A stretch of 64,000 nucleotides of DNA from Cristatella mucedo (GCA_009760855.2 WPIO01000038.1:1393001-1457000); one strand, 5' to 3'. Counted from the stretch's first letter, positions 11,895 to 24,005 are shown. Notes: generated by a model not told the origin, from the letters alone. A program made the numbers and translations.

Positions 11895-12842
11895 TATGGC
11901 GCTAAAACAGAATTCCTAGTCATGTGATATCGGCAGGACGTATCTGTACTAAGAGGCTGCTCGCAACTAATTGGTAATACTATCGTGCAACCATCACCGT
12001 GTGCTAGGTATTTAGGTGTAATCTTACACAACTACTTACATTCCGAAAGTTTCATTAAGAAGACAGTATCCACAGCTAGCCACCATATCTGATTTCTGAA
12101 CGGTATTAGGGATTAACTACCGTGGTGGATTGCCAGAAAATTTAACTAGCTCCCTGCTTCTGCCTAGGCTAGACTGCTGCAGCTCCATTTTGGTTGGGCT
12201 ACAAAAAAGCCATTAAGCCTCAGCAGGTCGTGATGAGTATCGCTGCAATATCACGGCTTGTCAACAAACCTAGAGTTTCAGTCGTGTGTCTCTTTTTCTG
12301 AAGGAACTGCGAGAGCTTCTGGTTGATCAAAATGTATAGAGACAAAATTCTTACAATGTCCCACAAGGCCTGTCACGGCTTGGCTCCTTCGTACCTAGCT
12401 GAACTGCTGCACCAGTTTTAACTTCTTTGTGCCGTCAGGTCCTGTATGAACACTACATTAGCTGTTCCATTCATCCACTCAAAGACCATTGGCGAGAGAA
12501 GCTTTAGGTCTGCAGGTCCTAGGCTGTGGAACTTGCTTCCACGATTCTTATGCGACGACAACTACTTTCCTGCTGCCGATCATGGCTCATCCTTCCCAGC
12601 GGTCCTGAGCTGCCACTTCCATGCTTATCACTACCTCAACTGCTCTGCTGACTCTGCTATGCTTCCCACTTTCTCTTTTTTGCGTGAGACGAATTCTGTT
12701 GGCTAAATGTGTAATGTGTACCGAAAGCCGCCTAGGCTGTGAGTGCGCTATACCAAAATATCCTGCCTAGCACCCATATAGTCTTTGTGGCTTAGTGGAG
12801 TTACAGACGGAGATACATTACATTATATTCCATTCCATTAAA
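11895..12842 (+). pseudogene. LINE family B, RT C-terminus and 3' end
   Basis: Second non-LTR family. It begins near the region that encodes DDKTELLLIG in better copies, passes the thumb region in several frames, and reaches an open stretch at 12446-12706 (LAVPFIHSKTIGERSFRSAGPRLWNLLPRF, then NYFPAADHGSSF, NCSADSAMLPTFSF). This Ser/Leu-rich terminus, with a LREXXSVGYRMRTESRLGCEC-like end in better copies, is typical of family B here. The copy ends in 'gagatacattacattatattccattcc', the decayed ATTAC repeat. Confidence 0.75.
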
Positions 12843-13504
12843 GTTCTTAAGCAATGACATCGACTATCGTGCTTCCGACTGTGTCGCATCTCTTCCAACA
12901 GTTCCAAGCTGCTGAATCCATGCTACTCACAAACTCAACTACAATCCCGACTCTATCATGCTATCAACTTCATTTTTGGCATTGAGTACTCTAAACGTTA
13001 TCTCATACTGTCGAGTGAAAGTCATCGGGCAGTCACCTAGAGGAGAGGCTTTAAAAATGCTCCCTTGTTGAGGAGTGGCAATCATCTCAGCCGAGTGTGC
13101 AATGTGGGTTCCCAGATGAGGTCACTAAGGTTAAAAGAACAGAGAAATTGTGTGTACAAGAAGCAAATCTTACAGACCACATCCTGCCTGCTTCTCACTG
13201 GATATGGGAGATCAAGTTCTTAGCCTTAAAAGGTACCTTGCTGTAACTGAAACATCATGCACTCTCCGAATTCATTCAAAATAGATGCATAGAAGAAACA
13301 TGTAATGTAAAATCTCAATACAGGAAAGCCAAATTTCCACGATTGCACACATGTAAGAGTGACAGACTCTGTCCACCCGGAGCCACACGAGGATTACTGT
13401 AGATTGTAACAGTCGACCGTAGCAAAGGCCAGGTCTAGCTTCTATAAAAATAATTGTTGATACACAGATGGGCAATACAAAAACACTGATGTCTACGATC
13501 AACC
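12843..13504. other. Unassigned, possible old LINE B remnant
   Basis: 12850-13020 carries weak echoes of family B ('gactgtgtcgcatctcttcc', 'catgctactcacaaactcaactac', 'gactctatcatgc'). The rest shows nothing recognisable. Confidence 0.3.
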
Positions 13505-14590
13505 ACCTCCTTGGATGCTCCCAGGTTAGCACCTTACCTAGTGATCCCTGCGATGGACTAGCTGATCACTTCCCTAGCTTCATTAAGATAGACTAGATCA
13601 AGAAGTCCATCTACAGGATGGCACCATCCTTTATGGAATCATGCCCATCAATTACGTGCAGGTTCTCAATGCCTATATTCAAAGAGGCCAGGGGTGACCT
13701 CATCGTGAAGTTCATATCCCAATCAAAGAAGACTATTCCTTTAGACCCTATTCCCACCGTCCTGCTTTTATGATGCATAGACTTACTGCTGCCATGCAAA
13801 AGTAACATCCCTAATAAGTCATTAGTCTATGTCATGTCCCAGAACCTTTATAAAGATCTGTAGTCAGACCCCTACTCAAGAAAGTAACACTAGACGAAGA
13901 GAAACTGAGCAAGTTTCGCACAGCCTCCCTTCTACTATTGCTATCAGACAATAGAAGATCCAGTGGCAGAGCAGCTGAACTCATATACTCGTATATTGAA
14001 ACTTATAACCTTGCTAGTAAGTTTCAGTTTGGTTTTAGAGCTAATCACTTAGCAGAGTCAGTATTGCTTCTGGTGTATAACGGTCTTCTTAGGAATGCGA
14101 ACTTAGGTAGCATTTCTTTGCTTGATTTGCTTGATCTGTCGGCAGCTTTTGCTACCATCGATCACCAAGTTCTTCTCGAGCACCCACTCAACTCGCCTGG
14201 GCATCACTGGTAACGGATCAGTTCCGCAACTGATCAGGTCTGTATCAGCACTGCAACGGATCAGGTCCTATCTCAGTGGGGAAACTCTAGAGTACTGGTG
14301 TCAATGAACACAAATCATCTGAGGAACCACTGAAGTATGGGTTACCTTGAGGGCTCTATGCTTGGTCCAGTAATTTTCACGGTTTAAATTCTTCCTCTAG
14401 CCGATGTGATTGTCAGGCACAACCTAGGCTTTCACTTCTATGCAGATGACACTCAGTACCTTTGCTTTGATTCCTTACAGCCCTCTAGCATGCCGAATTA
14501 TCTCCCTTGCTGCATGTTTTGATGACATCCGCACATGGATGGCAGCAAACTTTCTTAAATTGAAAAACGATACAACTGTAAAGAATACTT
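13505..14590 (+). pseudogene. LINE family A, linker and RT N-terminal half, broken
   Basis: Starts in the linker before the RT ('gatccctgcgatggactagctgatc', the same block as 21075-21110 in reverse), so it reaches further 5' than most copies. It continues through the RT N-terminus: FQFGFRANHLAESVLLLVYNGLLRNA and LLDLLDLSAAFATIDHQVLLEH (13938-14213; the motif A Asp is replaced, with FATIDH instead of FDTIDH). Then, after frameshifts, motif B (14330-14370) and the catalytic region FYADDTQYL near 14427-14462. It is cut off at about 14590 before the thumb. Frameshifts and a short duplication near 14190-14260 disable it. Confidence 0.8.
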
Positions 14591-14753
14591 TTACAAGCAT
14601 ACACTGTACTCATTCTGTAGGACGTAGCTGATCGCTTCTCTTACTTACAGCTACTGGCACGGGTCACTGCTGCTGCAATTGCAGAAGTGGCTAGAGGCAG
14701 CAGGTAATCAGACAAAGCAGCATGTGGAAGCTGTATTATTGTGTGATTTGGCC

Positions 14754-14768
14754 ATCTCTCTCTTTCAC

Positions 14769-14834
<66 letters not shown>

Positions 14835-14892
14835 TCTCTCTCTCTTTCTCTCGCTCTTTCATTCTCTCCCTCTCTCTCTCTCCCTCTCTCAA
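14754..14892. repeat. (TC)n microsatellite
   Basis: CTCTCT tract of about 70 uninterrupted bases, followed by impure CTCTCC. Frames across it (Ser-Leu on one strand, Arg-Glu on the other) are artefacts. Confidence 0.95.
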
Positions 14893-14954
14893 AAGAGCTT
14901 CAAAGAAGGTACAGTTACTTTAAGCTAACTTATTTGGTAGTCTCACTTATATAT

Positions 14955-15075
14955 AAATAGATCAGCCTTAGTTTCTATCCCTCAGCTTGCAGTGGTTTAT
15001 AAAGGAGTGCCTGCTTGAATACTTGAACACACGACCTGGATCGGATGTATCTGCACCTTACCCTTATACTGCGAG
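14955..15075 (-). repeat. Possible SINE1, strongly diverged
   Basis: 'cagcttgcagtggtttataaagga', 'cttgaacacacgacctggatcgg' and 'caccttaccctt' keep the SINE1 reverse order of body, B box and A box. Identity is low. Confidence 0.35.
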
Positions 15076-15079
15076 TCAT

Positions 15080-16488
15080 TCTCTCTCTCTCTCCCCTCCT
15101 CTCTTGCTCTTATCTTCCTTACATCCACTTCTCATCACTCGGCCATTCTTCCCTATCTAATATCTTTCTTAAAAAGTATTCGTGCTTTTAGCAAAATATT
15201 GGCAATGCTGTTTGACACTCGCGTCATTTGCATTTACCTTTGTGACAGCCCTCTGCACGACCTGTCGTCGGGCTGGGTAACACTACCAAGCAACAAATCT
15301 TCTGACTCTAACACCAAGCACCTCACTCAGAACCACTCCGGTATAGCACAGTCTACACATTTTAGACGGCTGGGGGATCTAGCCCTCCCCTACCCCTGTA
15401 TTCCTTCGGCAGCTCTTACATTTCATGCATGCATTGCTTTTGCACTGTCGAGTCATTGTTAGTTCGGAACCTGTCCGACAGCTGACAGCAATTTGTGGTA
15501 GATGGATGCCCCCCACCCACAGACCTCTATGCCCCTATCCCGGACTGCCGAGTCACCAGCCGGACTGCCGAACCATCTGTGGTGAGACATTGTCAGCCCA
15601 CCAATCGCTCGAGAGCTCGAGAGGCTGCTTAGGCAGTCTGAGTGCTCATAGGGCATCTGCCCAGTGCTCACAGGCTGAAGAGTTATCTTCCCTCATAACC
15701 TATCCCTCAACTTCCCTCATAATCTTCTTACAGTTACTGCTCTATAAATGATTGCTCCATCTCATACACAATACTAGTGCCCGGCTTTTTACCAGTAGGC
15801 CGCACTTATCATTCAAGTTTTTCTATGCTTCGGATTCATTCTGATTTTTTTTTCATATCAGGCATCAAAATTCTGAATAGTTATGCCGTGGTTACTATAT
15901 AGACCGATCCAGGACAGCAATGGCAGATGCTTACATAACATAATCCCGATATTTACTGTCAAAGAGAGGCCAACACAGCACGATGCATCGTCTGCACTGA
16001 CACTGCTCCTGGCAAGGCAAATTGGTACCAGAGGACTCTTTAACGTCGAGCCTGTTGCATGCATTCTTAGATCAGCATTACTTCTCTTGTGACAGCAAGC
16101 ACCGAATAATAACCGATCGTAGTCTTAGGAAACAGGTCGCCTGTACCCTGCATTACACGTAATGCCAACTTACATGTTCCAAAACCAAAGCGGGATCGGA
16201 TATGGTTGCACAGAGCCAAGTTCCCTGCCAGACTAGTTAATAAGTCAAGGTCGGGCCTAAAGCTATCTTACCAGATATTACACGCGATTTCAAGTCCGTA
16301 TGATCTCACCCATCAGTATTCTTTGCTACTGCAAACCCATTTTCTGCTTAAGTATGACACTTCACTATGGTGGACTACATTACGTTTTGGTATTTTATTT
16401 CTAAGCAGGAAGTGAATTTATTGTGCTGCATTAGCTTTATTAGCAGCTACTCAGCTCATGATTTTACAGCTAAAGGCTGCCTGTTCTG
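15080..16488. other. Unassigned sequence
   Basis: Several 60-110-residue frames (for example 15425-15751) on both strands, none with a recognisable motif. No repeat seen apart from short CT runs near 15080-15100. Confidence 0.4.
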
Positions 16489-16489
16489 T

Positions 16490-16870
16490 ATATCTAAGTT
16501 TTGGCACTGTTATGGAAAAGGGCATTAAGACTCTATAGACGGCGATCTCTAAAAGATTGATAGAGAACTCTGGAGAACTCACTCTCGTAGTTATTATGCA
16601 ATGACATCTTATTAGCTGGTGCCAACTCTGGCATATTACTTCCAGTCGTCATGCACTGCTTCTTCTCCATGACTCACACTCTCGACTGCTCTCCTGATAA
16701 AGCTGTGAATCGTAAGCTATCTCTCTCTCTCTCTCTCCCTCTTGGTTGCATGAGATGAGTTTCTTAATGACAGTGTGCACACCGAACGCTGCTTAGTCTG
16801 AGTTTGCTGTCAAGCTAACCAGTGAAGCACTTGCTTGATTCTGGTGGCTTTGTGGATCTTCATTTGAAGA
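16490..16870 (+). mobile_element. LINE family B, decayed 3' end
   Basis: Recognisable as B from 'ggagaactcactctcgtagttattatgcaatgaca', 'actctcgactgctctcctgataaagctgtgaa' and 'gcatgagatgagtttcttaatgacagtgtgcacaccgaacgctgcttagtctgag', despite heavy divergence. A short CT repeat (16722-16740) interrupts it. Confidence 0.5.
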
Positions 16871-17164
16871 TGCCTAATTGCACATGTGCAATTCATAGTA
16901 TAGTTGGACTTAGTCAGAGCAGCACCCATATAAATGCTGACTTTGCGCAATCAAGGACTACTGATCACAGTTTTAATAGTTTAAATGATCATTCATCGTG
17001 TTGCTTTTGAAAACTTACTGTTCATAAGAATTATGTAGAATAGGTCCCTTCAAGGATGCCTATGCACAGGTACAATCGCATAAGAACAGCTCTCATTAGC
17101 AGAAGTGAAAAAACTCATTTCTGTACCACAAGTCACTGCTTGTGTGTGCTATAGCCTAGTCACG

Positions 17165-17911
17165 TGTAACGCCGAAGGCTCGGCGGGGTAAGCTTGACCT
17201 GCCGCTTACCTAGCGGCGTAGCCTATCGCCTAATGCCGTTCGGTGCGCGCCTACGCGCAATAAGCTGGCCGCCACGAAACGAGCGTTTCTGGCGCTGACC
17301 TGCTTACCGTTACTAAAGGGAGTCGTGAGTCCGCGGCGTGAATTGGAAAGCGAGACACAAATTGGGGATTTTACTGAACTTTATTCGCAAGCGCACAAAG
17401 TCGCTGCGCGTCTAGTTCAGCTTTATCTCCACACTCCTCGCACGTTCTCAGCTACACCAACACTCTTGCGGAGGGAATACTCCTCAACACTAAGCGCGAC
17501 CCGGACCCTAAACCCTAACCGGTGAACTAGGAATCCGTTCCCACCTGTGCCGAGGGAATACCCCGAACACGCCAACTACGTCTAGCTCGCACCGGCAAAT
17601 CCCTATGCCGAGACCACGTGCTAGCGCGCACACACAAAACACGAAAGAAACACAAAATGCCAGCTCGGGCGCGATACGACCGTATTCGGTGGAGTCCACC
17701 GAATCCTCCTAGCGCGCTGTCTCGTCCTGTTCCGTCAATCGCTGGCGAACAGCCCGCCCTCCTCCCTCGCTTCCAGAGAAAACGAGTCCGACGGCGGAGC
17801 CGGACCAAAGACAGAAGACCACAGACAAAAAGACCCAGAGCGAGCGTCGCTCGACTCTTAAATACTTGGCTGAGACAATGGGGCAAGAGCTTAGTGGTAT
17901 TGGGCCCGACA
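17165..17911 (-). mobile_element. LTR-like block, probable solo LTR
   Basis: Bounded by TGTAACGCC at the left and GGCCCGACA at the right, a TG...CA pair. On the minus strand it has a TATA-like TATTTAAGAG near 17858-17867 and an AATAAAG polyadenylation-like signal near 17380-17387, spaced and ordered as in an LTR (U3-R-U5). It is clearly richer in G+C and CpG than its surroundings. No second copy or target-site duplication is visible (left flank TCACG, right flank CCATG), and no gag/pol lies beside it. A gypsy-type LTR is the likeliest reading. Confidence 0.45.
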
Positions 17912-17958
17912 CCATGGCCCATTACTGTAAGGAACTAATACCGGCACTAGGCCACTGG

Positions 17959-18087
17959 AATGTCCCCTCTGTCCAGCTTGAATGGCGAATGGGTTCCAGA
18001 CGATTCTTTCTTGGACCGAGTGAAGGCGGAGGTTGACAGGCTAGCCAACATCAATCAGCAGCTTCCGCGGGTATCGGACCAATTCTA
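17959..18087 (+). CDS. Short coding-like ORF, 42 residues, unknown
   Basis: Starts MSPLSSLNGEWVPDD and continues with an amphipathic stretch FLDRVKAEVDRLANINQQL, then stops. The composition looks more like protein than most frames here, and a GT donor-like site (CGCGG/GTATCG) lies inside it, so it could be part of an exon. No family was recognised. It directly follows the LTR-like block and could be a leftover of that element. Confidence 0.2.
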
Positions 18088-18359
18088 AAGGCCGAATCGC
18101 CACCGCCGGTCTCAGCTTCCTGGCTTGCTCTTAAGCTCTTGCTCTCTAACCGCGCTGACGCTCCTCTCTGGCTCACTGCTCCAGGACAAAGGAGTTCTAG
18201 CTCGCCTCCGAACAGCTCTTGTTCGCGCTAAAATTCAGCCAAGGCCAGCAAAGTGCTACACACGGAGCAGGTTAACTTTATTACTGTATACCAGCTGGTG
18301 CAAAACTCAAACGATGTCACCAGGCTACCTAAATTGGGCTTCATTTTACCTACTAATGC

Positions 18360-18530
18360 TGCAAGAAATACGAGCTGGTTTGATCCAGCGGTTGAGGTGC
18401 TCGCCTGACCAAAGTCTGGCTGAGCTTGTGGGCTCGAGCCCCAAGGGATATGTGAAGCACCTGAATAGAGATAAAGTTCTCTTAGGGCGCTATAGAAATG
18501 AATTATATGCAAATGATTAGAACGAATTAG
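18360..18530 (+). repeat. SINE2, tRNA head plus L2-like tail
   Basis: Head 'gcggttgaggtgctcgcctgaccaaagtctgg', B box 'gggctcgagcccca', link 'atatgtgaagcacctgaatagaga', then the tail 'taaagttctcttagggcgctatagaaatgaattat'. The tail matches the 3' end of LINE A. Confidence 0.75.
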
Positions 18531-18959
18531 GAAATGTGTAAGCCAGCAGGGCACGGAGCCACGAAGTTGTAGACCTCCTACCTAAGAAGGTCAGTTCAAG
18601 CTGCCCTTCGCTTCCAGTTCGCATCTTCAGCCCCAGCATCGCCCCCTGGAAGACCGCTTCCGATCTCAGACCCATTCAGAGAGCCCCAGTAGGTGTTGCT
18701 CAGCTCCAGCCAACGAAGTGGGGTTCCAGGGCTCATCAGACAAGTGCTCCCGAGCTTCTACGCAAGGGCTCTCAGAATCGGATATAGGCTAGAGCCAGCA
18801 GGCGACTGCAGACATAGATCAAGGCCCTAACGGACTGGACTGCCCAGGAGTGCTGCCTGGCTTAGAGGTGGCAGCGCCATACCAGCAGCTACACCCGGCC
18901 ACATCCAACTTCACAGCTGCTTCACTTAAAGGTCCAAATCAAAGAGTTATCACGACTGT

Positions 18960-19455
18960 TTATTCTGTTTAGGAAGTGAGTTTCAGGCTTTGGGAGCATA
19001 CTAACTAAAGGCATGGTCTCCAAAGAATTAGACGTTTGAGCAAGGTATAGGTAAACAGTTAGATTCCAAAATACCGGTGGCACGATGCTTAGCATGGTGG
19101 GGAGTAGATCTGATAGGTAGGCTGGAGCCAAAAGATGAAGTGACCTAAAAGTGAGTGACACAATCTTGAAGTCGATACGTTGCTTGACTGAGAGCCGGTG
19201 CAGGTCAGTAAGAAATGGATTGATCGAGCACCTGCAATGCTCATGACAGACAAGCCTAGCTGCAGAGTTTTGCACCAGCTGTAATCGCCTGAGTGCAGAG
19301 GCCTGTAGACAAGCTAGCTGTGAGTTACAGAAGTCATGACGGGATGACACAAGTGCATGGACCGACTTAGATGTGGTATCCATGTCTAAACAAGCCCGAA
19401 TTATAGGAATGGTATGTAGCTGAAGGTAGTCAGACTTGACTGATATGGTCGTCTA
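18960..19455 (-). pseudogene. LINE family A, RT C-terminus
   Basis: Open frame 18922-19383 encodes DTTSKSVHALVSSRHDFCNSQLACL, LQLVQNSAARLVCHE, LTDLHRLSVKQRIDFK, SLTFRSLHLLAPAYLSDLLP. The 3' UTR is missing and the copy is cut at both ends. The right end meets a plus-strand LINE B copy. Confidence 0.75.
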
Positions 19456-19459
19456 ACAA

Positions 19460-19792
19460 AAGGTCACTTTGGAACAAGACTCCTAGATTGTGGAACTTGC
19501 CTCCACAGTTCTTACGCAACGACAACTACTCTTCTACTGCCGGCTATGGCACATTCTTTTCAGTGGTCCTGAACTGTTTCTTCTGTGCTACTCACTACCT
19601 CAACTGCTCACCTGACTCTGCTATGCTTCCCACTTTTACTTTGTTGCGTGAGACGAAGTCTGTTGGCTACCGAATGCGTACCGAAAGCCGCTTAGGCTGT
19701 GAGTGCGCCATACAAAACTCTCCTGCGTAACACCCACATGGTCTGTATGACTTTGTGGGGTTACAGCCGGAGATGCATTGCATTACATTAGA
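19460..19792 (+). pseudogene. LINE family B, C-terminus and 3' end
   Basis: Frame 19488-19730 encodes MWNLPPQFLRNDNYSSTAGYGTFFS, then NCSPDSAMLPTFTLLRETKSVGYRM. Followed by 'acacccacatggtctgtatgactttgtggggttacagccggagatgcattgcattacatta', the ATTAC-type end. Confidence 0.8.
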
Positions 19793-21440
19793 TTTCTAGG
19801 GGAATCACCGGGAGCTATGCTAGCAGAGCCAATTCTGAGTGCTAGCCTTTCCAATTTCCGAATCATATTTGGTTTGTCCATAACTAGTAAGTTAGTTTTA
19901 TCATCATTGAAACTTAGAAAGTTTGCTGCTATCCATGTGTGAATGTCATCAATACATGCAGCAAGGTAGTTGAGAGAATTTGACGTGAGGTAGGGCTGAG
20001 AGGGATGAAATCAAAGATACAACTGAGTGTCTTCTGATTAGAAGTAAAAACCTAAATTGTGCCTGGCAATCACGTCGGATGGAGGGAGAGTTTCAACCGT
20101 GAAAAGAACGACCCCATGCACAGATCCATGAGGTACCATATATTTCAGAGGTTCCTCTGACGACCTATGTCCATTCCAAGTACTCTAGAGTCTCTCACTA
20201 AGATAGGACCTAAACCATTGAAATGCAGTGCAAGTGATGCCCAGGCGGGATGAGAGGCACTCGAGAAGGACTAGGAGATCGATATTATCAAAAGCTGCTG
20301 AAGGGTCAAGCAAAACAAGCAGAGATACTCTACCTAAGGCTGCATCTCTAAGTAGGTTGCTATAAGCCCGAAGCAATTCTGGCTCTGTGTATTTATATAG
20401 CTATTAGCTCTAAAACCAGTTTGGAACTTACTAGCAGGGTTTGAAGTTTCAATGTATATGTTCAGCTGGCCTGCCACGACTCGTTCCAGTGTCTTTCATA
20501 GAAACGGTAGACGGGAAACTGAGCGGACGTTTCTCAAGTTCTCATGGTCTAGTGTCACTTTCGTGAGTAGTGGCCTCACTACAGCCTTTTTGAAAGGTGC
20601 TGTGACATGAATTGAGGCTAATGACATATTTATGGTGTTAGTTATGCATGGCAGCAGTAGATCAATGCATCTTAGAAGCAGGACAGGGGGAATATTGGCC
20701 AAAGGGCTTGTTGTCTTCTTTGATTGGGAAATGAATTTCAGGACGAGGTATAAAGTGACCTGCTTGAATCTTGACATTGAGGAGCTACATGGAATTTGAG
20801 GGGCAGCATTCCAGGGGCATGCCGCCATCTTAGGGATGGACTCCTTGGTCTTGTCTATCTTCTTGACAAGGAGTAATATCAATAATAATAATGATACAAT
20901 TTATAAAGCACCATCAGAGAATTCAATCTCTTTCTAGGCACTTTACAATAGCTGAAAGGGAACACGATCAAATGGTGAGTGGTAGCATGTTTGATAAAAA
21001 AAAACATGAATAACATGGTTAGGGGTCACATGCACAGGGTGAGTATGCAAGTGCGGTTAGCGGCAGCATGCACTAGAGAAGCGATCAGCCAGATCGTCGC
21101 AGGGATCATTTGGCATGGAGCTAACCTGGGAGCGGTTAAGGAGATTTTTGATCGTTGACACCAGCATTTTGGGATTGTGCATCTGTGATTCAACAATATT
21201 TTTATAGAAGCTAGACTTGGCTTTTGCCAGGATCGATTGGCATGATCTACAGTAGTCGTAATATGCCAGTCGATGGACAGTCAGTCCTGATCTTTTGTTT
21301 GCTTTTTCAAGCTTGTGCTTAGTAGACCTAGCTAGTTTAATGTCTGTAGTAAACCACAGGCGTCTGAGTGAGGGTAAACAGTGGGCTTGGTCAGTGGCAA
21401 AAACTCTCGTCCTGTTAGCCATGTCATCTCATTGTCAAGA
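19793..21440 (-). pseudogene. LINE family A, longest 5' extent, interrupted
   Basis: Minus-strand copy covering, from right to left, the endonuclease-RT linker (frame 21057-21422: RRLWFTTDIKLARSTKHKLEKA, SGLTVHRLAYYDYC, AKSSFYKNIVESQMHNPKMLV), the RT N-terminus (frame 20496-20882: SIHVTAPFKKAVVRPLLTKV), motif A (frame 20185-20376: LLVLLDPSAAFDNIDLLVLLE) and the catalytic region. It is split at 20879-21072 by a separate LINE A 3' UTR fragment. Left of 20180 the coding sequence continues with frameshifts to about 19793. The endonuclease itself is not present. Confidence 0.8.
20879..21072 (-). mobile_element. LINE family A 3' UTR inserted in a LINE A copy
   Basis: AATAATAATAATGATAC followed by the canonical 3' end ('aaagcaccatcagagaattcaatctctttctaggcac') and UTR blocks to 'gcagcatgcac'. 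It interrupts the linker: flanking sequence on each side is contiguous in the 13505-14590 copy. Confidence 0.75.
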
Positions 21441-22322
21441 GTCGACAGCTCAAGCCTTTTAAATAGACTTAGTGGCTTTCAGGCCCGAAGCCAGGAATCT
21501 TCGCAGGGAGCTGCCAATCCTGGACTTTGAGTGGGCGTAACCAGTAAAAAAAAGTAGTAGTCTGGAGGGATTTTCCTATGGGGCATGGCAAGCCGACAGT
21601 ACATTCCTTGCTTCCTTTCTACCAAATCTGTCAAAGTGACCAGCAAAAACTAAACGGCTGTACACCAGAGGCGTCATAAATGCACTTTACTGATTTTAAG
21701 TAGGCCTACGGAAAGGATAACTATTATTTACCAGGAGTCTCGAGAGCCTGCCAACAAAACATTTAAAAAATTCAACTTTTTAATCCAGAGGAACCCGCCA
21801 TTGGTAACGCTTAGCATCTCAGCATGCCTATCGTCGGCGGTTCAAATTTAACAAGTCATAGAGCTGCTTTTAAGAGTGAAAATTTGGCATTTTTCGGCCG
21901 GGGAAAGTCCTGAAAGAAGTTCAACATCTCGACAGATGCCAACTCAGGAATAGAGCTCTCCTTCAAGTGGTTTCTCCAAAAAGTTCCCACCCGACTCTCA
22001 CGTAAGCGCTATAGGCAGCTGTTGCTATAGAATACGCAAATACGCAAAGCTGAAAGTTTCCCTCCCAGAAAGGCAATTTAGCCCCAGCTATAAAAAAAAT
22101 GGGTATACCTTGTTTTTAATGCAGCAGAATCTCAGCTACCAAGGTATGCACAATAGAAGCAATTTTTGGAAGATGTATATTTATTGAGCCGTGTCAAAAA
22201 AAGAAAAGCACCCATTATCTCCTTTAACCATATCTGTTCGTTTAGTGAACGTTTTTGCTGTTTTTAATTTCAAGCATATAAATACGGTAGCATAAAATTA
22301 GCCCCTTCGTTTTAATTTGTAG
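21441..22322. other. Unassigned sequence
   Basis: No repeat or coding motif recognised. AT-rich. Confidence 0.4.
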
Positions 22323-22870
22323 GATTTTGAGCGTCCCGGATCGCGGAACTCTCCCAAACCGGAACTCCAGCATCCATTAGACCGCACCAAAAGGCTGCAA
22401 ATTGAAAAAGCTGCTGGGATTCGATTTGATCGTCTGAAGACGTCTCCAAAGCCGATGTTTACCATTCCCTTTCCGAATCCAAAGAAGACTCTGTATTTAC
22501 CATCAGTTTGCTGTCTTTCAGCATATAAACGGGCTTTGAATCCTCCGGAATGTCTTCAGGGAGAGACCACAGAATCGATATTCCTATTCAAGTTAATGAC
22601 GGCTATGCATCGACAGACCACCGTGAATTCTTGCCGCTGCCTACCGAGGTGTCACTAACTGGATATGATATACATGTTGGAACTGGAACTGCGTCAATAA
22701 TCCTGCCCATGGATAGGCAGAGATGGTTTACCGGCGATCCCCTACCTGAGCCCGTGCTTTCATTGCCATCTGAAGCAATGGATCTCGATAACGAATCATC
22801 TGCAATGACCACCGTTGCTGGCATCTATCAAACTGAACAGCCCACAGACCATACTCGTGCTTTTTTTTGA
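22323..22870 (+). CDS. Weak exon candidate(s), unknown protein
   Basis: A pyrimidine-rich acceptor-like site ('cccttcgttttaatttgtag') precedes an open frame from 22323 that reads DFERPGSRNSPKPELQHPLD, continues basic and Pro-rich through RLQIEKAAGIRFDRLKTSP and stays open to about 22658. A second frame, from about 22550 to the stop at 22868, reads DIPIQVNDGYASTDHREFLP and ends ESSAMTTVAGIYQTEQPTDH. A short intron of about 47 bases (GT at 22513, AG at 22559) would join the two frames, but its donor is poor. I recognise no family. It may be a terminal exon or chance. Confidence 0.22.
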
Positions 22871-23845
22871 GAATGAGCTGTGACTTCGGCAGCGCATTTG
22901 CACTAGCAAAGTCACCGACAGAAAGTGAATGTGCATATTTATTCGTTCACGGGGCTACAGCTTTTCTCAAGTGCATTATTATTATAGACATCACTATCTC
23001 GTTGGAAACCTGTCATCGCCATCCTTGGGATATATCAATTAATATATTTTGTATTAACTCCAGGAGCTGAAATTTCTCTTGGCTTATTCAAATTGCGCTT
23101 GCAAGTTTTTAGTCAGTATCAAACTTTCATCTTGAAAACTCCTGAAGGTGAACTGACTACTTCAACCCGCCGAACGTGAGCTGAATCGGTTGATGGATGC
23201 ATAGAAAACGAAGAAGGGCGGCATTTCAAGTTTACCTATTAACGAAAAGTGGCGATACATTAGATACACGATCCAGATTTGGACCGTTCCGATAATTACG
23301 CTTGATGTTCGGCTCCAAGATAATGAGTAGTGCTAAAAACTTTAGCGTGACGTCGCGCATGAATCGATCCTGCCGGAAACGCATGGCGGAAAAGGGCACC
23401 TGGAAGAAATATGGCTAGCTCGCCTTCTGCTTTCAAGTCTATAAGCCTCTGAGGCAATTAGGAAAGATTTATAAGTATGACTGGAAGACTTAGTCAACAA
23501 AGATGTCAAATTATTAGAGCATTAATAATATCAACCTAGATGAAGTTGTAATGGCGATGAGATCGCACTTTAAAGTTATCACCCCAAATGAATGACTGCC
23601 TTTAATATCTTCATCTAGCTGTAACAGCATTCAATAATCGCGCTAAGTTTAGTGTACCAAATTTTGTTTGTAAATCTCTATTCTATGCCAGCAATACAAT
23701 GACAACTTAAAAATGAAGACAATTGGCTCTCAAGATTTCTGTGTAACTTACATAATGTTCCCAGAAAGAGTTTAGCTCTAATGACTCTGTACAAATGTAC
23801 TGTTGTTACTATTCTATGATATTTTGGACACGCAAATACATAAAA
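22871..23845. other. Unassigned sequence
   Basis: AT-rich, no recognised gene or repeat. Confidence 0.4.
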
Positions 23846-23847
23846 TC

Positions 23848-24005
23848 TGAGCTGATTCAACAGTCTCATTTGTATAGCGACAGAAGAGCCCTATCGGCTA
23901 TCGCCACATCGCTTGCATTTGGCAATAAAGAATCATCCAACTGCAGGATTCGAACCTACGACCTCGGTCGTGAAGGATGCGTATCTTATCACCTGGGCTG
24001 TCAGC
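23848..24005 (-). repeat. SINE1
   Basis: Good copy in reverse: tail 'gagctgattcaacagtctcatttgtatagcgacag', body 'ggctatcgccacatcgc', B box GGATTCGAACCTACG at 23947-23961, head at about 24000. Confidence 0.8.

Noticed and set aside
17505-17522. CCCTAAACCCTAACC telomere-like motif
   Set aside because: Only two units inside an LTR-like block; chance or LTR content, not a telomere.
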